A stretch of DNA of 64,000 bases from Siphonodentalium dalli (GCA_032622095.1 CP136063.1:66665897-66729896); one strand, 5' to 3'. Positions 45,545 through 57,437 are shown, counted from the first letter of the stretch. The notes: generated from the sequence alone by a model not told the origin. Made by a program: numbers and translations.

Positions 45545-46712
45545 TTAGTTTATTTAGTTTATTTGGGGTTTGGGATTTGACCCGGGAAGATTTGAAAGGG
45601 GCGGCACCCCTTTCCTACAACCCACTTGGAGGTGATATGATGGAGTTATGTAAACATAACTATGGAACATGAAAAAGTGAAAATGATCTAGACATATTAT
45701 TATTATTTTTTCTTGGCTTTCTTTTTTTTCCGCTGTTGAGTTTCTGTTTGCTGTAGTTGTTGTTGTTGACTTTGTTGGAGCACAGCTGCCTGTTCTTTTT
45801 CTTCCCGTTCTGTCTGCTCATGTTCATATACTTTCATTCGCTGCTCAGATTCTTCCTTGTCTCGTATTCTTTGTAATTTGAATTCTGCCCTAAATCTTTG
45901 TGTATCAGCGATAATCTCTGCAATCTCTTCCTCAGAACGGGTGGTAGCTGTGCTGGTGTTGTTTTTGGTGCTGGTGGAGCTGGGGGACACCGGGGGGTGT
46001 TGGTAATCCGGTGTCCGAGGTGTAAAGCTGTCCAGTTCCACGTCGAAGCTGGCGGCAGGAACATCTGGGGTGGTATCCACGTCCCTGTCTCCGCAAGCTT
46101 CGACGACGACAGCAGGGACCTCCGGCAGATCCACGGAATCCCTGCTAGTTGGTGCTATGTCGTCAGTCTCCATGCAGGTCGAGTCGTCTGGGCGTCTCTC
46201 AGACAACTTCGACCCGCCGGCTATGACTTTGGACGGCTGAGCCACACGGGGAGGGGCGACTGGCCGATCTACAGTCACCCCCTTCTGCTTCTTCCATTTA
46301 GCCCGTCTGGCAGCGTCCCTTCTCTTCTGTGAGGGTGTCTTTCTTTTGGGAGGCCCCTTCTTCATGTTACAGCGGGTCTTGGCGTCGTTCCTGTTCGCAG
46401 CAGAAGACTTCTGGGTACCAGTTTCTTCTGTCCGGAATTCTATACAGAGAACCAGAGAGCCCCTGTTAGCTTGGAGAGACCAACTAACAGCGTCAACTAA
46501 CTGGCTTTTCTGTATAGCGGCCAACGCGGCTTCAGGGATTAGCTCCATAATCCGTCCTGAGCCTAATCCAAAACCATCTCAGTCTGGCGTCTCCACGAGG
46601 GCAGTTACAACCTGGGTCGCGACCGCACAACTCACTCGTGTAGACGCTCTAGCTGACGAGGAACTATTAAGCCAAATAAAATCTGACTTGTTCGCTCCAC
46701 TCGCAGCTAGAG
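45545..46712 (-). mobile_element. Short retroelement with 12-bp target duplication and one ORF
   Basis: The 12-bp duplication AATGAATGAGGT lies at 45533-45544 and 46713-46724 with no mismatch. On the minus strand the element has a ~160-bp leader (46712-46549), a 281-codon ORF, about 100 bp of 3' sequence and a tail of AAATAAACT repeats (45545-45564). A 3' simple-repeat tail plus a target duplication is the signature of target-primed reverse transcription. No reverse transcriptase is encoded, so it must have been mobilised in trans. Confidence 0.82.
45703..46548 (-). CDS. Intact 281-residue ORF1/gag-like protein of the short retroelement
   Basis: The first ATG after an in-frame stop, uninterrupted to the stop. 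Layout: residues 1-40 are a folded-looking N-terminus with VSWSLQANRGSLVLCIEF; 62-90 are strongly basic (KKGPPKRK, PSQKRRDAARRAKWKKQK); 120-185 are acidic and Pro-rich; 186-205 are Ser/Thr-rich; 205-270 are Glu/Arg/Gln-rich and probably coiled coil; 273-281 are a Lys tail (RKKKKAKKK). From memory, basic PSxKRRDxxR blocks occur in LINE ORF1 proteins of marine invertebrates. There is no CCHC knuckle. An RNA-binding, multimerising role is inferred. A host retrogene is the alternative. Confidence 0.65.
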   Translation of the reverse strand: MELIPEAALAAIQKSQLVDAVSWSLQANRGSLVLCIEFRTEETGTQKSSAANRNDAKTRCNMKKGPPKRKTPSQKRRDAARRAKWKKQKGVTVDRPVAPPRVAQPSKVIAGGSKLSERRPDDSTCMETDDIAPTSRDSVDLPEVPAVVVEACGDRDVDTTPDVPAASFDVELDSFTPRTPDYQHPPVSPSSTSTKNNTSTATTRSEEEIAEIIADTQRFRAEFKLQRIRDKEESEQRMKVYEHEQTEREEKEQAAVLQQSQQQQLQQTETQQRKKKKAKKK

Positions 46713-46724
46713 AATGAATGAGGT

Positions 46725-47869
46725 CTTGTCTTTTAATCGCTGTTATAGTGAAAGGACTCGCATGATTGGTCCAAAGATATAATCGCCATTAATTGGCATT
46801 TGACAAGTGTGCATACTCGAGGTATTGCGTACCGATTTTTAAAACGACTTCTTCTAGAATCTTGCAAACAAGAATATATAACCATTAGTTTCAGTGTCCA
46901 AGATATATTTGACGGAGATATGCATGTTGCAATTGGAGGCTGGTAATTTGGGCATACAATTTCAGTTTTCTTCAGAAACATTATATAAATTGATATTACT
47001 TATCTAAACTGATCCAAAGGGCACATATTAGTGATGATTGTTTTAATCTTTCTATACACGTATAGCCACTGGGGTGGTAGCGATTCATAGTAACTATCTT
47101 GGGGGGTGGTACACGAATCGAGTAATATCTCAGATCTTGGGCTCGTATCATCCAAAAGTTTCGGTTCATTCTATGTATATTTGACTGCTCTGCCCATTCA
47201 CCATGTAGTTCAATGCAGATTGTGTTCATTTAGAAACACTAGTGTGGTGTCGTCATGTTGGTCAGGTTTCTGGATTCGTGTCGTGATCAAGTAGGTCGCC
47301 GCTGCTCCTACTGGCTGCACGGTATTATTCTGCTTCCCGTCAGGGTTTAAGCTGGCTCCGGTTAGGGGGGAAACAGTCTGCACATTAATCACACATCGAT
47401 GTCTCTTCCCAGACTTACACAGCCCTGTTTATTCAGTTTTTTACTCTAAAGATAACAAAATCCATTTCTTGGATCTGACGATTCCACATTTAGATTACAA
47501 TTCTAATTAACAGGGCTACTTGCCATCCAACGTGAATCCTGATTGTCACTTTGGATTTCGGAGAGCTCTTGCTACTTTTTCTTGTCTGTAAAAAAGAACT
47601 AAGTTAATTGCAAGGCATCGAGGGGTTGCAGACGCAGTTTCTCTCCTCGGATATGGGTCCTGGGGGGTTCGAGTGGGAACCGTGCAATGGGCTACCAGAC
47701 AGCACGCCGTCTAATGCCGTGTAATCTCGGGTGATGTCCATAACAGTGAACATAGCGCAGTCATCGGCCGGGGCAAAGACTTTTAACAGACACTCAATTT
47801 GTTTTTTAATGCGGTTTTACCAGGGCTCAAACTTATTACCTTTCCACTTGTCACTCGCCCTTACCAAAA
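46725..47869. other. Intronic stretch without recognisable feature
   Basis: Two overlapping minus-strand frames (46996-47229 and 47210-47392) were read, but they show no known motif and no splice support. Confidence 0.45.
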
Positions 47870-49735
47870 TGTCCTAACATAATTCTCATGAGAATCTCAC
47901 GTTAGATTCTCACGTTAGAATCTCACGTGAGGTTTTTAATATGCAAATTAGCAAGATCTCGTAAGAATTTTTTCTCACATGAGAAAGAATCTTTCCTCAC
48001 GTAAGAAATATTTTTTCTCACGTGAGAAAAAATCTTGCTAATTTGCATATTAAAAACCTCACGTGAGAAATAATTTTTTCTCACGTAAGAATCATTTCTC
48101 ACGTAAGAAAGAATCATTTCTCACATGAGAAAGAATCATTTCTCACGTGAGAAAGAATCATTTCTCTCGCGAGAAAAATCCTTTTTTCATGCACATAAGA
48201 AAAAATTCCTGTTCTATATATTTCAAAATATAATGACCAGTATAACAAATAAGGACTATCTAATTCAAACAAATCTATGTGCTACCAAATTCATTTTGGT
48301 ATCATTAACAATTTAACACTGTCATTTATCATCTTTTTAAGGTTATAAAATAACAAACATGGTCATTGAGAATTTCCAGGCTTTCGGACTGCTTTTGCCC
48401 CCTTGCCATTTTCTGCTTCTGGGGTCCCTGATCTTAGAGGCATTTGTGTGTGCGATGAATCTATATTGTACAAATACAGATCTGTATTCTCACACAAATC
48501 TCACACTAAACTTCAACTTAACTTTTCTTAATATTTGATCAACCAATTTTTCAATTGCTGTTCAACATGTGTGCATGTGTACACTGCAACATGTTAACTG
48601 CTCTTCGTGGAATATTCCAAATAACTGTAAAAATCACTTCCATGAAACAATGAAAACTGCCATAAATTGTTTATTTCCTAAAATTCATTCATTTTGTTAA
48701 AATAGATTTGAACATTTACTCTGTCTTAGAATCAATTAAGTCTTAGAATCAATTAACAATAACAGAAGTTTATTTGATGTGATATGGGCCATCATTATTT
48801 ATTCTAGAAATATAATTTAAAATATTTGAAAATAAAATTTAAATCAACTTTAATATATATACTGCATGTAGTCTACCTGGTTGATAAATTACATATTAGA
48901 ACCAGCAGTAAAGGCAACACAAGAGACCACATGCCATAAAATCTTGCCATGATGCCAGATGCCAGATGCCTAAAGCCCTCTGCCATTTATATAAATATTA
49001 CACTTACCTAGTATATAGCTTCTAGCACAGATATAAGATAATTTACAGTCTAAATCATGCACAGCAACTGACATGTACAGGTTAACTCCAGTAACTGTTT
49101 TGGCGCATTTTATATTTTGAATTCTCCAGCATACACCAGATCAGATTTCTCAAGACCACATGTTCTAGATTAAATCATTTTACCCACCATTGAAATCTGA
49201 CTTAAAAATATCTATCCTATTTCTAACATATTCTCATGTCAGAAAATCACACTTAGCTTACTTTTCTGGAATTGGAGACCACACAATTTTAAAGTCTGTA
49301 TTTCTTATGAGATCTAACGTGAGAATTTCTGACTTTGAAAATATCCAATAAGTTTTTGTGAAAAAATTTCAAAGTCTGCATTCCTCATAAGAAATCAAGT
49401 GAAAATTACTTAACCCCGAATTTTTTTAAAAACTTACTTGAAGGATGATAATTTCAAAGTCTATTTTTCTCATGAGAACTCAAATTAGAATTTGCAACTT
49501 AGAAAAATATACTATCGGTTGAGTGGAAATATTTCTAAGTCTGCATTTCTTACGAGATCTCATATTTCTCACGTGAGAAATTTTTCTCACATAAGACCCT
49601 TGGTTAGAAAATTGATTTCTAACATCTTCTCACAAGGTTCATGTTAGATTTCTCTGCTTTGCATATCTTTCTAATATGCTTCTCATGAGATTCTTATAAG
49701 ATTCTAACAACTTCTCATGAGAAATTTCTGTATGG
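47870..49735. mobile_element. 1.9-kb element with dense TTCTCACGTGAGAA palindromes
   Basis: From about 47880 to 48180 nearly every 15-20 bp holds a (T)TCTCACGTGAGA(A) palindrome or a one-base variant (CATGAG, CGTAAG, CGTTAG). A long inverted repeat is included (47925-47957 against 48027-48066; TCACGTGAGGTTTTTAATAT, GCAAATTAGCAAGAT). The motif returns at 49300-49735, with AT-rich non-coding sequence between. The two palindrome-rich ends suggest one element, but its exact borders and any target duplication are not clear. Confidence 0.6.
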
Positions 49736-49739
49736 GTGA

Positions 49740-49949
49740 TTAGCATTGTCCTTTGTTTATGAGTGACCGTTCGATTCTTCTGGTGGTAAATTTACACAGA
49801 TCATCTTTCACCCTTACTACAGTTCCATTGGGAGTAACACCAAGCCTTGGATTCCTTCTAAGATTTTTGCGAGCATCACTCTGGCCTTCTGCGGTGATGG
49901 GCTGGTTTTTTCTGCGAACCAAGTTGGGAATCACGTTTCTCTATGCGTA
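49740..49949 (-). other. Short unrecognised minus-strand reading frame
   Basis: A 64-residue frame (VIPNLVRRKNQPITAEGQSD, then RKNLRRNPRLGVTPNGTVV) with protein-like composition directly beside the palindromic element. It may be a fragment of a mobile-element protein. No family recognised. Confidence 0.2.
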
Positions 49950-50129
49950 GAACATTCATCAGCTTTTGACTCTACAGCCTTAGGATTAGTACCAGGATTA
50001 GATCTATTCTCGCTCAATATTATGGCTTTACAGTTTGGGTTCGCTTAGGTTACGATATAGACAATTGAACTCACGCAATGTTCTGGGGTGGTGGGTACGG
50101 TAGGTAATAACCTGTTCCATGGGAACAGG

Positions 50130-50890
50130 TGCATTTCAGAACTTTGAGCCATGCGTCATGCCAACAAAACTCGTTGATGCCCTGCTTGATTGAGTCCTTT
50201 GCCGCTGGGGAGTTGTGGGTGGCTTCTCTGGTTTGGTGGGGGTGTGGCTCGTTGCCGGTCGTCGGAGGGACTCTCGCTGAGAGTTTTCTGCTGGATGGCT
50301 ATGGGCCATGCTTTCTGCTGGGTCCGGGGGAGTTGCCCATGTTTCTGCGGTGGTTGAGGGGTCGGTTGTTTTGGGCATTACTGTACTCAGTGCTCCTTTT
50401 TTGACATGCTGTCTTGAATTACTACCAACAGACGAGCTATTCGTCTAACGGCGCATATGAGGCAATCATTGTTGGCGACAGAGTCTCTGCCCACGGGGAG
50501 GAACTAGGGTCCGGGTCCTCGCTGTATGAGCGGCAGACAACCGTCTGACCATACACACATGTGATTGGTCTTCAGTAAATTTTGCCTTCTGTTCACATCA
50601 CTGGCGTACCTCCTCGACCACATGTCGAACGGGTATACAGTGGTGCTCGGGGTGTTTGGCCGCTTGCCGCGGCAGAGTTGTGGGTGGTTTTTCAGGATTT
50701 GGTCCGTGGTGTGGCTTGTTGCTGTTCATTGGGGGGCTCTCGGCGAGAGCTTTCCGATGGGTGGCGGCGGGCCGTGTTTCCGGCTGGGTCCTGGAGGGTT
50801 GCCCGTGGTTCTGCTGTGGTTGGGTGGTTGGTTGCTTTGAGCATTGCTGTGTACTTTCGCCTTGGTGATGCGGTGAGCTAAAAAACAATA
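50130..50890. repeat. GC-rich, G-skewed tandem pair (~450-bp spacing)
   Basis: About 50200-50395 and 50660-50855 share GAGTTGTGGGTGG, GGTGTGGCT, GTTGC, CTCTCG(C/G)(T/C)GAGAG and TTGCCC(A/G)TG. Strong G over C excess on the + strand. A third, AT-richer relative is at 41874-41951. All frames here look like chance products of the low A content. Confidence 0.65.
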
Positions 50891-50899
50891 ACAGCTCAT

Positions 50900-52340
50900 G
50901 GACCCGGGCCCTTCGTCTGTTAAGAACAATCAGTGAATAACAAGAAGATACAATCTTCTTGCTATCGACATTCTGGTTGTTTTTAGACCTTAATCATCCA
51001 TGGCCTGTTCTTTCTTTCAGACTGTTTGGAGTAGTTCCATCACGATGGGTCGCCTCCTTCTACACATTTTCTAATATGTTACATGCAGACTGCAAAGTAT
51101 TCCTTTCAATCATGTGTACATGTTACTGCATACACTATTGGATTGACAGGCTGTGGAAGTAGTTTACAACTCAGTACTCTCCGAACTTTTTCTTCTCGAT
51201 TGTTTCGATACCAGAAAACATTTTGGGACTTTCCAAGTCATATAACGCTCTTGATGGACACTTGTAACCCGATAGAAATCCAAGCCGATACATTGAAACC
51301 AAATACGCTGTACCTTTATAGTAGCCGCATGCACATCGGACCGGGAGAAACGTGCATAACAAATACATGTATGAAAATATAAGCATAAATACTATACTGA
51401 TAAAATATGTTAACGTGATGAACATTTAGTGGTAATTGAATAATAATGAGTGAATATGCAGACTATACACTGGGTTTACTAAAATATTAAATGATATTAT
51501 GAATGATGATGACTAAAGTGTACTTTGATATATAAAAGTTGAGTGAAATGACACAGTTTATGTGATAATGTATTGAGCAGAAAAGGAAACAAGATATGAA
51601 TATTTCCGATGAGAATAGAAGTGCATCATTTTTAATTACGTTAGTTAATTAAACATTACTAAAATCGCAATACAATAAAAATAGCATTTGAACAGAGTGG
51701 TAACCCATAGCTACAAAATTAACAGTTAATGCAGTACTACCGGTATAAGCACCACAAAATGGGAAAAGGGTAGCAACTGCAAGCACCCAATGTTGTTATG
51801 GAGAGTCTGGAAATCTATGCAAAATATTTCATAGATGCATTCAAGGGTGTCTTATATAGTGACATCACTACAATCACGGATCTTGACGATGCAGCGATGG
51901 GGTGTCCCCAAGTGGATTCCCATAATTTCCCAAATGCAATAACTCCCATCCCCAACACCAAATTTTATTTTCTACACTCAAAGATGTAACTCGATATTTA
52001 CCAGCAATTAAGGTTAATATTGTCTGGCTATGCTTGCTTTTCTTGGTGTTTTGACTCAGACAAAGTATTTGAAATTTTAGCAACCCATTGGGGTAAGCAC
52101 TCCACATAACATATAATGCTACCATGTCCCTGAGTCATACATGTAAAGGTAGATGTTGGTTGATATAGTGGTTTGTTATTGCTTTCAGGAACTGAGACTT
52201 TATATTATATGATGATATTATAAGAAATTGAGGTTGATATCATTGTTATGTGCAGGAACTATGTGTGGGAAATCTTCGGGAGGGGTGGGGTGCAGGTTTT
52301 CTGACAGAAGAGAGATATGTTTGACCATTGAAACTATACT
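50900..52340. other. Intronic stretch without recognisable feature
   Basis: AT-rich; no exon, repeat family or element recognised. Confidence 0.5.
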
Positions 52341-52583
52341 TTAAAACTTTTATGATGGGAGCTGTGCTGGTGCAGCAATAAAGATCATGTGCCAGTGCAT
52401 TCTCTTATATATGTGAGTCTCCCATAGGGAGCCTATGAGAATGCACTGGCTTACAAGGTCAAGGTAAATATTGTTAGGTAAATGTATTCTGTTCTATATG
52501 TGAGGAGACTCCATTATGTTAGAGAATGCATTGGCGCAATGTTTTCGCAAAATTTCAGGAAGCTCCAGTCATGGAAGTGTTAA
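52341..52583. mobile_element. Double-hairpin MITE (group 2), copy 2, inverted
   Basis: TTAA-containing borders, inverted relative to 42329-42592: TATGATGGGAGCTGTGCTGG at one side and GGAAGCTCCAGTCATGGAAG at the other. The two palindromes are decayed but keep GCATTCTCTTATATATG and AGAATGCA(T/C)TGGC. Confidence 0.75.
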
Positions 52584-53078
52584 AGGGACGGGCGGCCTTC
52601 ATTGTACAGTAGGTTATAATTTAGAAATAACATTATCAAATTATGATAATTTCCTCAAGAATATACTAATAGTATAGCATATAAATGATGATGAATGTTG
52701 ACAACGGTAGTGATTTTGATAAATAAATAAATGCTCAATTCTACTTTAATATATGTTGAAATGCCACCCAACAATAAAATAAGTGAGTACTCTAGCGGTG
52801 ACATGATACAAGAATATAATGGCATTTCTTCCAGTGTTTGAAAGAAAATTTTGTTGAGGTGCCCATTTGTGCGACACTTTTCTCATAACACGGGGCATGA
52901 GCTCTATGGATAACACTATAATGACTGAATATCGAGTCTGCTTTCTGTACACCAGGAATTGGCATATAAGTACTGAGAACCCGATTTTAGACCGAACCGC
53001 ATTCAATAGATTACAGTGTGTGTTTATGTCAATATATATGGGATTGCCTATCATATCTGTATCTATTTAACTATGCAG

Positions 53079-53147
53079 ATAATGACAGTGGATTAGATGT
53101 TCCATCACAGCGTCCACTCAGTTTCCATAGCAAAGAGTCGAAAAAAG
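53079..53147 (+). CDS. Unidentified gene, exon U3
   Basis: Acceptor ACTATGCAG (ends 53078) in phase 1, matching the U2 donor. It reads DNDSGLDVPSQRPLSFHSKE then SKK. The donor is G|GTGAGC in phase 1. A 23-residue polar exon; its correct phase at both ends and good splice sites are the main evidence. Confidence 0.55.
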
Positions 53148-53486
53148 GTGAGCATGAAATGGTTTGTATTAATGTGCCCACTTGTTTAGACGGTACAATA
53201 TTTCTTTGTGTATGTTTTCATAAAAAGGTCTTGTTAATACATTTTTTCGCATGGGAGACGCTGTTCATTAAAGTGAATGTCGTGAAACACTCTGGTAGGC
53301 TGACCAAATAGAGAATGGAGAATAATATTGCTCAAAGAAGTTATCTTTATAGATATTGTATCCAAACTGACAACACTCACCGTCATTCTTATATGTTAAT
53401 TAAATGCAGGACTCTCGATTGTGAAATCATTTTAATTAGTTTATCGATGATAGTTGCATTCCGCATTGGGAAGTAAATATTTATCC

Positions 53487-53660
53487 TGCAGGGTCATAAT
53501 ACAACCAAGACAGGTTTGCCAGATTGACTACCTTTAATGAACTGTTAATAAAAAAGGTAGTCGCGAAATTATTGGTAGGGTGTTCACTGTGTTCAGTTAT
53601 CAAATTCTTGCTTCGAGTCTCTTCCTTTTTTTGGCACACCATGCGCCATGCCAACAACAT
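53487..53660. repeat. Direct repeat, copy 1 (partner 54152-54208 plus 54569-54612)
   Basis: GCAGGGTCATAA(T/C)ACAAC, AAGACAGGTTTGCCAGATTG, ACTACCTT and later CTTCGAGTCTCTTCCTTTTT with a CACCA step also occur at 54152-54208 and 54569-54612, where a MITE separates the two halves. Confidence 0.8.
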
Positions 53661-54151
53661 ATATCAAGTTGAGCCCATGGGGACATGCTGTTCTTAAAGG
53701 ATCTGAAATGAGACATTATACAACCTACTAGTTAGTGATGTCTTCTTAATCATGTGAAAAATCCAAAGAAAGTGTGATTGGGAATGTGGGTTTCAAACAA
53801 ACCCTACTTTCTCAGATTTTTTAATCTTGCGATAAGGCCTTGGCCCTGTAACAACTTGGTTCAGTCCCTTTTACAAAATAGTTCCACTCTTCCGACTTGC
53901 TGAATATGATAAGCATCATGGTTACATATCACCTTGATGCTACTGCAGTTTTGTGGCAACACTGTGAATAAGTTTCCAGGTTGATGTTGCAAGATTAACT
54001 CTGATTAATGACTGTATAAAAATACTGCCCCCTGATCCTACCAATGGAATTTGTGTATCGATCCGAGTGTTCCATCGGATATATATTTAGTGACTGACTC
54101 AATCAGGCACATGATCTTGCACAAGTCTTTGCTGTGAGACTCTCATTTTAT

Positions 54152-54208
54152 CCCGCAGGGTCATAACACAACAAAGACAGGTTTGCCAGATTGACTACCT
54201 TATATGAA
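54152..54208. repeat. Direct repeat, copy 2 (left half)
   Basis: Matches 53487-53550 (CAGACAGGTTTGCCAGATTG type block) and is followed at once by the MITE; its right half continues at 54569. Confidence 0.8.
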
Positions 54209-54563
54209 CAGCCTAAAATTTCTTCGGTCTGTCTCAATAGAACCATACAAATATGGATATCATTGGAACCGGCTCATTGACCACATTGTGATGGTTATAG
54301 TTATGCCCTGTGCCAATGCATTCTCTTATATATGCGAGTCGACCATAGGTCGCCTCGCATATATAATTTTAGAGAATGCATTGGCCTAAAAAAAATCTTT
54401 TTTTAACACTTTTTACCGTTTTTTCTTACATTCTTTAACAATTTTATAATTTTTAATGCGTTAAGCCAATGCATTCTCTTATATATGCGAGGCGACCTAT
54501 GGTCGACTCGCATATATAAGAGAATGCATTGGCACAGGGCCGTTCTGTTGGGTAAAGGGTTAA
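54209..54563 (-). mobile_element. Double-hairpin MITE (group 1), copy 4, one end truncated
   Basis: Inverted relative to copies 1 and 2. Right end GTTGGGTAAAGGG plus TTAA (54560-54563). The left end lacks the last ~45 bp. The first palindrome has a 5-base insertion (TTTTA) that breaks one arm; the second (about 54465-54533) is intact. Confidence 0.87.
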
Positions 54564-54612
54564 TGAAAAACATTACTTCGAGTCTCTTCCTTTTTTGGCC
54601 CACCAGGCTCCA

Positions 54613-56340
54613 AAATCGAACTGCATGCTGGGCCTGCATTTCGATCCTGCCAAAAAAGGGGGTGAGGTCGGGAAGGTGGGGCACCGAGTAGAAAGCCTGG
54701 CCTCGCTCAAGTAAAGGGCAGGACAATGTATGCCTGTGGCGAAAGCAAAATCAGTATTTTTAATGGTGGGTGCTGGATGACGGCCCCCTGCTGCACTCGC
54801 TCAAGCGAAGCACCACAGAGCATGTCACCAAAGTGAACAACTAGCTGGAACAAACAGGGGCCCCACCCCCATGGCAAAGGAAGCATGATAGCTCTGTTTC
54901 GGTTGCGTACTTTATTTGAATTATAACCATGGAATAACATAATAAATGTCTCGGCCACAACACCAAGTAATGACCAAGCAAGGCTGTCCTTGCTCAAGAG
55001 AAAGGCAGAGCCGACTAAGTTACTGTTGTAAGTTATGAAAAACAGGGGGGAGCTGCGATACTCCACTCACTTAAGTCCAGTGAAGCAAAGCATGACCAGT
55101 ATCGACCCCGGATGTTTGACAGAAAGGCATTTCACTTCCACATACCCATCAACCATCAGCACTGGAATATCGTCTCCCTGCCAACCAGCATGCTGCACCA
55201 ATACGGAAACTATGTGCCTTAATCTGGATGTTGTATAATGCACAATAGGCGAGGCACATACGCAATACCAAGACAATTGGCCACAAAATAACGGGAGGCT
55301 AAACAGCAGACCAGGATGAGATCGCCTCAGAGGTGCAAGTACTGCCGCATGGAATTGATAGGGCAAATAGGAGTGTGGCTTGCCTCGATGCGAACTTGAT
55401 GGGGAAATCCCCCGACATTATGTTTAAAGTGCTGGAATGTGAGAAACATCTGGTATTTCCTCTTGAAGATCGTGACAGCGCCAAACTGGATTTTCCAGAG
55501 CGGATCTAAGATTTCCCATAGTTCCTGTATAGCCCGGACTGAGAACCAATATCAAAATCGACGTCACAATCTGAGATGACAAGTTGAGCTAAAGCTTCGT
55601 CATAACCCACAGGCATTCTCACAATCTAGCGATGTTTAGTGGTGTTGGGAGTCGACTGATGTCGCCGTGGCGGCTTGTTTCCCACGTAATGCCGACCACT
55701 GGGGCCCATGTGAAGACAGGAATTATTTGGAGGTGGATACCCCAGGCCAAACACACAGAACTGACTGCCATGGAAGCACTGGCAAAATCCCGCAGGGACA
55801 TGAATTCCAAAAGTGACTAACCGTCCGGTCATCCCAAATGTCACTAAAGATCCGGTTATCGCAAACATGACTAACTGTCTGATCATCCAAAATGTGACTA
55901 TAACTGAACTTTTATGTGAGTACTTAGAAACTTCTGACGAGTCGCAATCCAGTACGGAATGAGCTGGCAAGCTATGTACACTGGATGATGAACTACTTGA
56001 TGAAGACTGTTGTTGCAAATGTTGATGGCCCCGTTTGGGAGGGGGTGACATGCTCAAGGATCTGGAACTCTGAGGAGGAGGAGAAATAGACTGCACTCTG
56101 CATGTTGTTTCATGGGTTGCAGGACGTCTTGCGACCTCTTGTCGAGCGGCAGGCAGGCACCGGACAGGTTGGATGTGTTTGTTGCTGAGCAATTGTGTGT
56201 CTCGTGAGAGGGCGACCATGCCCAGGCATAACTATGTATGATGGATCCCTATTCAACAGCGAAGTGGAAATCTGAGGTGAAGATGAAGGCAAGCAGTAAT
56301 TCAACATATACAATAATACGTGAACGTTTCATTTACAGAA
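54613..56340. other. Less AT-rich stretch, probably decayed mobile DNA
   Basis: Base composition is closer to 50% GC than the surroundings, with several overlapping frames on both strands. The longest is minus strand 55626-56219 (197 residues). It has a Ser run and a repeated (V)TFGMTGRLVTFGI-like 10-residue unit that mirrors a ~30-bp DNA repeat at about 55806-55905. I see no recognisable domain. A plus-strand stretch near 55120-55160 has protein-like composition but is interrupted by stops. Confidence 0.35.
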
Positions 56341-56559
56341 AATGTGACAGTGGACTTAAACAAGAAGTAACCGACCAGCCACGTGGTTAGTAATAGCTAG
56401 CGACATAACTGTGTGGGCACATCCACCGTGTCTGTCATTAAAGAACAAACATGCCATTCCCGTCCACACCATTATATACATTTCCAAATCCCGAGCTCCA
56501 AACCGGTAGGTAATTCAGTTGTGTAGGACATAACGGTGAGACAGTGAGCCCAAATTGTT

Positions 56560-57220
56560 TGATCCTAAGCACAGGAAAACAAGTCGGGCCTGCCCTAAGA
56601 GTAGAAAAAACAAGCATATGAAACATATACAGACACCATATACGATGCGACAAAAGGCATACCCTATTAAGCTTAGAAAGAAAATAAGCCATATTAAGAA
56701 GGTACTGACCAAGCCATTCTCAACATGACAGACGACATGCCCTAAGTGTCGGAAGCCTGTCCTAATTGGAGGAGCAACAAGCTATATTAGGTATGTACAG
56801 GAACGTACCATGGGCGACATGACAAGTTACTGACAACCGACTGACCATAGCAAATGCATCAGACTTGCCCTAAGCATAGGAAAACAAGCGATAATAAATT
56901 ATTGGTCCAAGTATGATGCTGCATATGAAAAGACTACGATTAAACCTGGCTTGTCCTAAGCAAGCCCACTTTAGCCCCGATATGATATAAACAATATTTA
57001 TTTGCCCCAATTAATATTACATTTATGATGAACAACATTTTGATGATGGAAACATGAGTAGAATAGAAAAGGGGAAGAGGATCTAGCAGCAACCAGATAT
57101 CTGCTTTTGTTGAGCTATCTCCTCAAATAGCCCCCGATATGCTGGTGAATAACAGTTATTGACAAAGTGACTAGCCCTAAGCTAAGGAAGCCGTATTTAA
57201 TTATTGGACCAAGCTAGCCC
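56560..57220. repeat. Degenerate repeats around (T/G)CCCTAAGnnnAGGAAAACAAGC
   Basis: Five or six spaced occurrences (near 56563, 56590, 56740, 56868, 56960, 57172) of CCTAAG followed by AGGAA(A)ACAAG or a variant, about 100-200 bp apart. Confidence 0.5.
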
Positions 57221-57437
57221 ACCGTAGTCTGAATCGGGATCAGATTGACACCGCGACCAGTTCGAAGGCTATGAAACTCACGCCATAAAAGATAACCAAG
57301 TGTACTAATAAACTGAAATCTGAAACCTACCAAGGTGAGGACATGTTGTCCGACCGGATGGATACCATGGTAAGGACTATATATACCCGCGAAAAGGATA
57401 TGGCAGGACCGCCGGCTTAGAAGAAGAGACCGTTAAT

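Noticed and set aside
45560-45620. tRNA or tRNA-derived SINE promoter (TCCCGGGTCAAATCCC on the minus strand)
   Set aside because: Resembles a T-arm only over about 15 bases; no A box at the right distance and no cloverleaf could be drawn.
46346-46717. Plus-strand 123- and 144-residue frames opposite the 281-codon ORF
   Set aside because: The minus strand has the longer frame, a complete start and stop, protein-like domain layout and the correct orientation to the 3' tail; the plus frames are shadows.
50136-50888. Several Pro/Thr- or Gly/Val-rich frames on both strands at 50.1-50.9 kb
   Set aside because: Frames are open on several strands at once because the region is poor in A and T-A-A/T-A-G/T-G-A; no domain, no splice sites.
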